Source: JBAXRT01 sp037131065 (GTDB taxonomy: Bacteria > Bacteroidota > Bacteroidia > Bacteroidales > FEN-979). From it: 5,619 nucleotides of DNA. Where the stretch lies: positions 1-5,619 of the forward strand of contig JBAXRT010000161.1 of NCBI GenBank assembly GCA_037131065.1. Direction: 5' to 3'. The notes beneath the pieces were generated by a model that worked only from the letters and a program-made list of their open reading frames with translations, made no database searches and was not told where the DNA came from. Position 1 is the stretch's first letter, and each line of letters opens with the position of its first letter. Shown here one piece after another: positions 1-5,619 of the stretch. A program made the position numbers and the translations under genes.

Positions 1-3000
1 ACTTGATTTTTTAGATCCGATGTTTAAACACCCGACCACTCTGCCTTCATGCTGGATCGGGATTACGGAGAGCCCATGAATCATTTCTTCCGAATGGGTC
101 AAAACGCCTGTGCTTGCGAACTTTTCATAGGGACCGGACACCATATTCCCACTGAGAACCAGCTGAAACTGATGGGTGTCTTTGTCATAGCGGGAGCAAT
201 TCCGTATAAATTCTTCCGAGAGGCCGGAGTGAACGACAAGCTTCAATTCCATTTTTTGATCATCCAGCAGGTATATCCCTCCGCCATCGACCAATTCAAG
301 TTTCAGCGCAGCCTCCAGCCCAAGGGCAAGGGCTTGTTCCAGGTCTAAAGAAGCGCTCAGTCCGATTGCCAGGTCTCGCTGGATGACGATGAATTGTTCA
401 ACCACTTTCCTTTGCGTAATATCCTCAAAGATGTAAAGTCTGCCATAATACTGGTCATCTGTGTCGCGTATCTGTGTCGAGAACCGGTGAATGAACCTGC
501 CATCCAGGAAGGGGATCACATCTTCCAGCACAACCTGGTTCTCTTCAAATTGCAGTGGTTTGCATGATGCCGCGAATGCTTCAATGTCCTTAAGTACCGG
601 GAGACAATGCGGAATTATGTCATTATTTTTAAGTTTCCTCTTCTTCATCTGCTCCTCAAGATGATTGATACCCCAGATTTCGCAGAACTGGTGATTAAAA
701 TAGAGGATGTCATCATTGCGGTTATCAACCACGAAAAAGGCAAGAGGAGAGGAGGTAGTCATCATCCTGAGCAACGATTCATTCCAGCGAAGTGCCCTTT
801 CTGCATTTTTTCTGTCAGTAATATCCCTGATAATCGCCAGGGCCTCATTGTCGGAAATGGATATTATTCTGCTCTCATAATAGCGTATCTCATCCCCGAC
901 TGGCAACTTATATTCATACGTAACCGTTTCCTTTGAAAGAAATCCTTCCTGCAGTGCTTTCATGGATGCTCCTGCAACTTCGGGTGGCAAGACATCATTT
1001 ATCTTTTTTCCAAGGAAAATTTCAGGTGAAGTATATAGGACATCTCTTTTGCTGCTATGGACATCAAGGAAAGTACCCTCCCTGCTGATCCGGAACATAA
1101 GGTCTGGAACCGAATTCAGGATCGCCTTCTGAATGTTTGAAAGAGACTGGAGCTCCTTTGTTCGCTCTTCGACTCTTTGCTCGAGCCCCTCAGTGTATTG
1201 GGTTAACTGTCGGTGGAGTTCCCGTTTGTGCAGGTTCATCGAAATCTGGGCCCCGATATCTTCCGCAAGCTGGATGTTTTCACTGTTAAACAGGTCGGGA
1301 CTGTCGGAGACCATGGCAAATACTCCGAACATTCTTTCCTCTGATAGAAAGGGTATTGCCAGGACATCGCTTAATCCCATGGAAACTGCCCACTTTTCCA
1401 TATCACTGGAGGGGTTGTGTTTGTCGATATGCTTGACATACGTTTTGTCCCCATCGAATTTGGACAGGTTAAACATGCCCAGTGGAACCCTCTTTATTAA
1501 ATTACTTTCAAATATTCCCCGGTCAACCTTTGATTCAACAATTGCCTCACCTTTTTCATGATCAAAAGAGAGGATATAAATTTTCTGACATGGGATCATT
1601 TTCAGGATAGCCTTCATGGCCATTTCATTCACTGCAACATCGTTCCAATCCATATTGTTGAGCGTATGATCGATTTGCCTGAGAATGGAAAGTCTCTCAC
1701 TGGTCAGTTTCAGTTCTTCAAGGCTCTCTTTCAGTTTTGTGATCTCCTCAAAGGTCGTATAGACCTGGAACGGTTTATCCTCTCCCGGTCTGAATTCCGG
1801 CCGGGCACTGACATTGATCCATGAATATTTTCCTGCAACAGGATTGTAAATACCCATCAGTCCGCTGCTCTCCTTGCCGGTCTGCAGGGAAACAATAGCC
1901 GGGTGAGTCTCTCCAGGGTATGGGGATCCGTCTTCATGGATTACATGCCATTGAGGATCCATGGATGTCCTGCCGATCAGCTGATCAAAACTGACTCCAA
2001 GGATCCTCAATGCTGAAGGGTTGGCTGAAATGATCTTGCCGTTGCCATCCTGGTAAACAACGCCCTGGATCATCGTTTCAAACAGGGTCCGATACTTGTG
2101 TTCGCTGAGGCTGATCTGTTCTTCGGCAAATTTGCGGGCAGTGATATCCTGGACCTGGGAGATGAAAAAGCGCGGAGAGCGGTCATCGTTTCTAACGATA
2201 GATGATGAAAGAACTGCCCACACGATATTGCCCGATTTGTGAAAATATCTTTTTTCCACTTCAAATGTTTCGATTTCACCTCTCTGCACTTGTTTCAGAT
2301 AATCAACATTGTTGCTGACGTCATCAGGATGCGTGATCTCCATAAATGTCTTGTTGATCAACTCTTCATGGGTATAGCCCAGTATCCTGCAGAGTGACTG
2401 GTTTACCCTTAAAAACTTACCCTGGACCGAAACCAGTGCGATACCATTGGTGGCATACTCAAAGGCATTCTGAAATTTCGCCTCACTCTCTGTGAGGGCC
2501 TCTTCGGCTTTCTTTCTTTCGGTTATGTCCATCGCCATGGCGAAACAGTCCAGCCCGTCATCAGAGATGATTCCTTCGAGACGGATTACCATGTATACCT
2601 GTTCATCACCTTTCAGTATGATTTCGCAATCGGCTTTCCCTTTTATTTCAAAGATGTTCCGTAAAAAATTCTGAAATTCCACCAGTGATTGCTGTTCCAC
2701 AAACCGGTTGAATTTCATCCCGATGAGTCCGGAACGTTCCATCCCGAGCAGTGTAGCAGCCCTCAGGTTCAGCCGGTGCATTGTGCTGTCGCGCCCCAGG
2801 GAAAAATAACCCGAGGGAGCAAAGTCATACAGGAATGAATAGTTTCCAAGGGACTCTTCAAGTTCCTCTCTCACTACGGTGAGCTCCCTGTACTGCGACT
2901 CGAGTTGCTTTTTATGAAATTCCAATTCAGCATAGTTCTTCTGAAGCTCACCTTCTGTCTGCCTTCTTGCCGAGATATCCCTGATAATGCTGATCATGGC

Positions 3001-3786
3001 CCTCTGCTCTTCCAGACGGTAAATGCTGGCATGGATCTCAACAGGAAAAATGGATCCATCCCTTTTGTTAAGGAGCGTTTCAAACATCAGCCCCTCCCCT
3101 GCCAGGAGCTTTTTACCTTTGTCCCTGAATTCCTCCTCATCATATTCCGAATCGATCTCCTTGAATGAAAGATGCAAGAGATCCTCCTTTTCATAGCCGA
3201 GCATGCTGCAGGCAACATTGTTGGCCTCGATGAAATGTCCCGAAGAGCCGTCTGCCCTCATGATGCAAACGAACAGCCCGTCGCTGACGGCATTCAACAG
3301 GTCGTAATATCTTACACGCTGAAGGGAACCCTCCCCGTGCAACTCCTTTGCCATCTTCAGAACCCGGAAGACCACCATCAGGGCCTTAACCTCTGGATTC
3401 CCGGTCTGGTCAGTGAGGGTGGCTTCAATCCATAACCAGGAATTATCCTTATGGATTAACCTTACGTGAACTGTTATCTCACTGCCCTGCTCCGCCCTTG
3501 TGACTTCAAATTGTCTTTTCAGAATGGGCTGGTCAAAGGAATGGACAAGCCAGTCAAGATCCTTTCCGATCAGTTCTGATGGCTCATAGCCCAGGAGGTA
3601 AGAGACGGAGGGCGTAACAGAAATGACCTCATGGTTCTCATCCAGTCCCAGGACCACCTCTGCATTTCTCTTTGCCCACCATTGGAGTTCCGGATTCTGT
3701 ATGGTATTGGTCAGCATATTGATTCTCTGATTCTCCGTTTTCAGCGATTCAATCTCCCGCAGCAGATCTGATTTAATGTTTTTCAT
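1..3786 (-). CDS. Multi-domain PAS/GAF sensor protein, C-terminal part beyond the window
   Basis: The frame is open for 1262 codons from ATG 3786-3784 to the window edge. An in-frame TGA at 3795-3793 makes this ATG the first possible one. Approximate domains by residue: coiled coil 1-30, PAS1 33-143, PAS2 158-276, coiled coil 277-312, PAS3 314-424, PAS4 432-553, PAS5 561-680, GAF1 697-852, coiled coil with an EQRVEERTKEL linker 853-885, PAS6 886-996, PAS7 1002-1126, GAF2 from 1129 to the edge. Five PAS domains end in clear PAC-type motifs (RDISARR, MDITERK, QDITARK, RDITDRK, EDITQRK). PAS5 ends in a looser EEITKLK, and PAS1 lacks the motif. I see no signal peptide or membrane helix, so it is probably cytoplasmic. 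Proteins of this build usually end in a histidine kinase, sometimes a GGDEF or other output; which one applies here is not visible. Ligands cannot be read from the sequence. It is transcribed divergently from the two-component pair. No strong ribosome binding site precedes the ATG. Confidence 0.93.
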   Translation of the reverse strand, partial: MKNIKSDLLREIESLKTENQRINMLTNTIQNPELQWWAKRNAEVVLGLDENHEVISVTPSVSYLLGYEPSELIGKDLDWLVHSFDQPILKRQFEVTRAEQGSEITVHVRLIHKDNSWLWIEATLTDQTGNPEVKALMVVFRVLKMAKELHGEGSLQRVRYYDLLNAVSDGLFVCIMRADGSSGHFIEANNVACSMLGYEKEDLLHLSFKEIDSEYDEEEFRDKGKKLLAGEGLMFETLLNKRDGSIFPVEIHASIYRLEEQRAMISIIRDISARRQTEGELQKNYAELEFHKKQLESQYRELTVVREELEESLGNYSFLYDFAPSGYFSLGRDSTMHRLNLRAATLLGMERSGLIGMKFNRFVEQQSLVEFQNFLRNIFEIKGKADCEIILKGDEQVYMVIRLEGIISDDGLDCFAMAMDITERKKAEEALTESEAKFQNAFEYATNGIALVSVQGKFLRVNQSLCRILGYTHEELINKTFMEITHPDDVSNNVDYLKQVQRGEIETFEVEKRYFHKSGNIVWAVLSSSIVRNDDRSPRFFISQVQDITARKFAEEQISLSEHKYRTLFETMIQGVVYQDGNGKIISANPSALRILGVSFDQLIGRTSMDPQWHVIHEDGSPYPGETHPAIVSLQTGKESSGLMGIYNPVAGKYSWINVSARPEFRPGEDKPFQVYTTFEEITKLKESLEELKLTSERLSILRQIDHTLNNMDWNDVAVNEMAMKAILKMIPCQKIYILSFDHEKGEAIVESKVDRGIFESNLIKRVPLGMFNLSKFDGDKTYVKHIDKHNPSSDMEKWAVSMGLSDVLAIPFLSEERMFGVFAMVSDSPDLFNSENIQLAEDIGAQISMNLHKRELHRQLTQYTEGLEQRVEERTKELQSLSNIQKAILNSVPDLMFRISREGTFLDVHSSKRDVLYTSPEIFLGKKINDVLPPEVAGASMKALQEGFLSKETVTYEYKLPVGDEIRYYESRIISISDNEALAIIRDITDRKNAERALRWNESLLRMMTTSSPLAFFVVDNRNDDILYFNHQFCEIWGINHLEEQMKKRKLKNNDIIPHCLPVLKDIEAFAASCKPLQFEENQVVLEDVIPFLDGRFIHRFSTQIRDTDDQYYGRLYIFEDITQRKVVEQFIVIQRDLAIGLSASLDLEQALALGLEAALKLELVDGGGIYLLDDQKMELKLVVHSGLSEEFIRNCSRYDKDTHQFQLVLSGNMVSGPYEKFASTGVLTHSEEMIHGLSVIPIQHEGRVVGCLNIGSKKSS

Positions 3787-3823
3787 AACCAGTCATTTAC
3801 CATATAGGATAAAGGTAATGATT

Positions 3824-3829
3824 ATTCTA
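3824..3829 (-). promoter_or_regulatory. Possible -10 element for the PAS/GAF gene
   Basis: On the minus strand this reads TAGAAT, five of six matches to TATAAT, and would start transcription about 30 nt before the ATG at 3786. No good -35 box lies 16-18 nt upstream. A separate TTTACA (3836-3831) resembles a -35 box but pairs only with a poor TATCCT. Treat it as a guess. Confidence 0.2.
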
Positions 3830-3908
3830 CTGTAAATTTATGAAGTTCATGTTTTACAATTGTGTAAGGTTTCAAACGAAATCGATATCGGTTAATGAAG
3901 AATCATTC

Positions 3909-3929
3909 ATGTAGTTCCGGGAACTACAT
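3909..3929. repeat. 21-bp perfect dyad, candidate operator
   Basis: The arms ATGTAGTTCC (3909-3918) and GGAACTACAT (3920-3929) are exact reverse complements around a single G at 3919. The symmetry is typical of a homodimeric regulator site. As RNA it could fold into a 9-bp stem with a CGG loop, but no U-tract follows, and a terminator between divergent genes makes little sense. It lies about 133 bp before the PAS/GAF start and 198 bp before the kinase ATG. The cognate regulator is unknown. Confidence 0.6.
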
Positions 3930-3948
3930 TGAGTTTAATCATGCGAAA

Positions 3949-3967
3949 TTACTGGGCATCCCGGTAA
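3949..3967. repeat. Imperfect 19-bp inverted repeat
   Basis: The arms TTACTGGG (3949-3956) and CCCGGTAA (3960-3967) pair at seven of eight positions around CAT; the one mismatch is a T/G pair, which would be a wobble in RNA. It also holds a copy of the ATCCCGG motif that recurs 31 nt downstream. It may be a second binding site in the same operator region. Confidence 0.4.
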
Positions 3968-4037
3968 TCATATTGATTTTCCAATGATATCCCGGAATTC
4001 AGGGGTTTCTGGTTTTTTACCTACAGGTTTTCAGATC

Positions 4038-4116
4038 ATGTGAAAAAGCTGTAATATTACTTTCTCTAAGTGCCAATGTCATTCTTATTACGGTTGCTGT
4101 AATTGTCTCCTTACTG
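4038..4116 (+). other. Possible hidden N-terminal membrane anchor of the kinase
   Basis: The kinase frame is open upstream of its first ATG back to a TGA at 3985-3987. Codons 4048-4116 encode 23 mostly hydrophobic residues (AVILLSLSANVILITV, then AVIVSLL), running straight into the basic MERKTGKK. This is the usual pattern of a membrane helix followed by a cytoplasmic positive patch. No ATG, GTG or TTG exists in this frame. However, an ATG at 4038 and a GTG at 4040 sit just before it, one frame off. One extra A in the A5 run at 4043-4047 would give a start reading MKKAVILL from the GTG. Loss of T4041 would give MEKAVILL from the ATG. Confidence 0.5.
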
Positions 4117-5184
4117 ATGGAACGTAAAACCGGAAAAAAGACCCAAAATTCCAATGAACCCTGGAGGGACCAGGTGAACGACGGATTCCGGGAACTCTTT
4201 GAGTTTTCACCTGTCGGTCAGATAACGGTTAACAGTAAGGGGACCATCCTGGATCTCAATTCTTTCTTTGCAGGCATGCTTGGGACGGACCGTGACCAAT
4301 TGATGGGACGGCAACTGGGGGAATTCATCGGTGAATCCACCAGGGAGAACCTAATGCGATCACTTGACACTGCCTTTTCCACACGTTCGGGGATCTCATT
4401 TGAAATCACCTTGTCGGGAGGGGCGGATCTTCGGGTCGATTGCCTCGTCCCAGGAAAAGGCACGGATTGTCTGATGATCATCACCGACATCACCCACCGG
4501 AGGCAGAACGAGGAAAAATTTACAGGGCTGATGCAAAAACTCCGGGATCTTTCCGCCCATATCGAATCCGGCATGGAGAAAGAGAGAAAACGCATCGCAC
4601 GTGAGATCCACGACGGGCTGGGCTCATCCCTGTCGGGCCTGAAAATGGAATTATCCATTCTGCGCCGCTCCCTTCAGCATGACCCGGTGGTTGACAAACG
4701 GATCATTTCCATGTCGCAGCTGATCGACAGCATGGTGGACCTTGTACGCAAACTTGCCACAGAACTCCGCCCCGAAGTACTTGACGAACTCGGCCTGATC
4801 GCCACCCTGCGCTGGTTCGCCCGCGATTTCCAGGTAAGGACAGGAATTGAAACCGGAGTCAACGTCTTCCCAAAAGATTTTACCCTTGAACCCATTCTTT
4901 CGACGACCATTTTCAGAATCTTCCAGGAGATCATGACCAACATCTCAAGACATGCCAAGGCCAGCCGGGTCACTGTCTTCCTTAGAAAACAGAATCACCA
5001 GCTTCAGATGCGTGTGAGGGACGACGGGATCGGAATCCGGGAAGAGGAGATCAACAGCAAGCGATCCTTCGGTATTATCGGGATCCAGGAGAGGGTTAAG
5101 CTTCAGAAAGGCCACGTGAGGATCACCGGCATACCGGGAAAAGGAACCACAATCTTTATTGAGATTCCCATCACAACAGGATAG
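4117..5184 (+). CDS. PAS sensor histidine kinase, NarX/DesK-type (HisKA_3, HATPase_c)
   Basis: The 355-residue protein from this ATG has a PAS domain at about 22-130 (FEFSPVGQITVN to ITDITHRR), a short coiled-coil linker, a HisKA_3 dimerisation and phosphotransfer domain at about 155-225, and a HATPase_c domain at about 258-352. The phospho-acceptor is His165 in ERKRIAREIHDGLG. ATP-binding motifs are the N box with Glu271, Asn275 and His279 (FQEIMTNISRHAKA), the G1 box DDGIG at 302-306, a SFGIIGIQER motif at 317-326, and PGKGTT at 340-345. It should autophosphorylate and pass phosphate to the regulator encoded 22 nt downstream. The phosphatase glutamine of the HDxxxQ motif is replaced by Ser170. 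The gene ends in tandem stops TAG TAA. The true start is uncertain: no Shine-Dalgarno precedes 4117, and an in-frame membrane helix lies directly upstream, so the real protein may be about 25 residues longer. The signal sensed is unknown. Confidence 0.95.
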   Translation: MERKTGKKTQNSNEPWRDQVNDGFRELFEFSPVGQITVNSKGTILDLNSFFAGMLGTDRDQLMGRQLGEFIGESTRENLMRSLDTAFSTRSGISFEITLSGGADLRVDCLVPGKGTDCLMIITDITHRRQNEEKFTGLMQKLRDLSAHIESGMEKERKRIAREIHDGLGSSLSGLKMELSILRRSLQHDPVVDKRIISMSQLIDSMVDLVRKLATELRPEVLDELGLIATLRWFARDFQVRTGIETGVNVFPKDFTLEPILSTTIFRIFQEIMTNISRHAKASRVTVFLRKQNHQLQMRVRDDGIGIREEEINSKRSFGIIGIQERVKLQKGHVRITGIPGKGTTIFIEIPITTG

Positions 5185-5206
5185 TAAACAGAGAACACAA
5201 AGTATC

Positions 5207-5619
5207 ATGCCCAACATTCTGATTATCGACGACCATGCCATTGTCCGGGAAGGTTTGAATACCATCCTGAGGCATGAGGAACATTTTACGGTTGCAGGAA
5301 TGGCAAAGAACAGCGCCGAAGCCCTCAAGATTGTCACAGCAAAAAAGATCGATGTGGCCATCGTCGATATCTCCCTTCCGGGACGCAATGGTCTCGACCT
5401 TGCCAAGGAGATGAAAAAGTTGCAGCCTGGCATGAAGATCATCATGCTGAGTATTTACCCGGAAGACCGGTTCGCCATCAGGGCCTTCAAAGCCGGTGCC
5501 TCCGGTTATCTGACAAAGGAGATGGCACCTGAAATGATCGTGGAAGCGATCCGGAAGGTGAGTTCCGGAGGAAAGTACATCACTCCTGCCATTGCTGAAA
5601 AACTGGCTGATGAACTGAA
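5207..5619 (+). CDS. NarL/FixJ-family response regulator, receiver domain, 3' end beyond the window
   Basis: The frame runs 137 codons from ATG 5207 to the window edge without a stop. The receiver domain occupies about residues 2-118. Asp8 and Asp9 (ILIIDDHAIVREGL) form the acidic pocket, Asp54 in VDISLPGRNGLDL is the phosphorylation site, Ser82 is the switch residue (MLSIYPED), and Lys104 follows GASGYLTKE. DHxxVREG and KAGASGYLTKE are hallmarks of the NarL group, whose members carry a C-terminal LuxR-type helix-turn-helix. That DNA-binding domain should begin just past the edge but is not seen, so DNA binding is inferred. The visible tail (GGKYITPAIAEKLADEL) is the usual linker. It follows the kinase by 22 nt, with only a weak purine stretch (GAGAACACAAAG) before the ATG, and is almost certainly co-transcribed with its partner. 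Confidence 0.95.
   Translation, partial: MPNILIIDDHAIVREGLNTILRHEEHFTVAGMAKNSAEALKIVTAKKIDVAIVDISLPGRNGLDLAKEMKKLQPGMKIIMLSIYPEDRFAIRAFKAGASGYLTKEMAPEMIVEAIRKVSSGGKYITPAIAEKLADEL

Larger units (their letters stand above)
3787..4116. promoter_or_regulatory. Divergent intergenic regulatory region
   Basis: This 330-nt stretch separates two divergently transcribed signalling genes and is more AT-rich than its flanks. It must hold the promoters of both. It contains a perfect 10-bp-arm dyad (3909-3929), a weaker dyad (3949-3967), an imperfect one (3985-4001), and small palindromes CGATATCG (3883-3890) and ACAATTGT. The last 69 nt (4048-4116) look coding, encoding a membrane helix in the kinase frame. 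No tRNA, riboswitch or rho-independent terminator was recognised. No strong sigma-70 promoter with both hexamers stands out on either strand. Confidence 0.7.

Noticed and set aside
49..1824. Several plus-strand open frames of about 90 to 140 codons
   Set aside because: They are antisense to the PAS/GAF gene, whose minus-strand frame is continuous and rich in domain motifs. Their translations show no recognisable family.
2070..2279. Minus-strand open frame of 69 codons
   Set aside because: It is a different minus-strand frame overlapping PAS4 and PAS5 of the large sensor and has no domain signal.
821..2988. A 14-nt identical repeat (ATATCCCTGATAAT) at 821-834 and 2975-2988
   Set aside because: Both copies encode the IIRDI segment at the end of a PAS domain, so the identity follows from the protein motif and codon choice, not from a DNA repeat element.
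2492..3435. Three plus-strand open frames of 60 to 87 codons
   Set aside because: They are antisense shadows of PAS1 to PAS3 of the large sensor.
3909..3940. The 21-bp dyad as a rho-independent terminator
   Set aside because: No T-tract follows on either strand, and both flanking genes point away from it.
3984..4043. A 19-codon ORF before the kinase
   Set aside because: It has no family resemblance and no ribosome binding site. It is noted only because its stop coincides with the point where the membrane-helix frame begins.
4218..5445. Minus-strand open frames of 71 to 166 codons, including one spanning the kinase-regulator junction
   Set aside because: They lie opposite the kinase and receiver genes, which carry intact catalytic motifs. 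The antisense translations look like random shadow sequence.

Overview
The window holds the ends or whole of three signal-transduction genes around one divergent intergenic region. It looks bacterial and chromosomal. The features pointing that way are a NarX/DesK-type histidine kinase (HisKA_3 plus HATPase_c) followed by a NarL-type receiver, mid-range base composition, and dense coding. None of the three starts has a strong Shine-Dalgarno sequence. That fits Bacteroidota, among others, but the sequence does not settle the phylum; a deltaproteobacterium-like anaerobe is also possible. No rRNA, tRNA, CRISPR array, insertion sequence or phage gene was seen.

Layout. (1) Positions 3786 to 1, minus strand: one uninterrupted frame of 1262 codons that runs off the left edge. 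I translated it by hand. It reads as a soluble sensor protein with seven PAS domains and two GAF domains, the second GAF cut by the window edge. The output domain lies outside. (2) Positions 3787-4116: a divergent intergenic region with a 21-bp dyad and three copies of a WTCCCGGWA-like motif spaced close to whole helical turns. (3) Positions 4117-5184, plus strand: a PAS sensor histidine kinase. The DNA just before its first ATG encodes a convincing transmembrane helix in the same frame, without a normal start codon. (4) Position 5207 to the right edge, plus strand: the matching NarL-type response regulator, 22 nt downstream, cut after the receiver domain.

How they work together. The kinase and regulator form a classic operonic two-component pair: the kinase should phosphorylate Asp54 of the regulator from His165. 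The divergent PAS/GAF protein is probably another sensor, and its adjacency suggests co-regulation or input to the same circuit, but this is inference. The most useful points to check are the hidden membrane anchor (possible frameshift or mis-called start), the operator-like cluster, and the missing phosphatase glutamine in the kinase.
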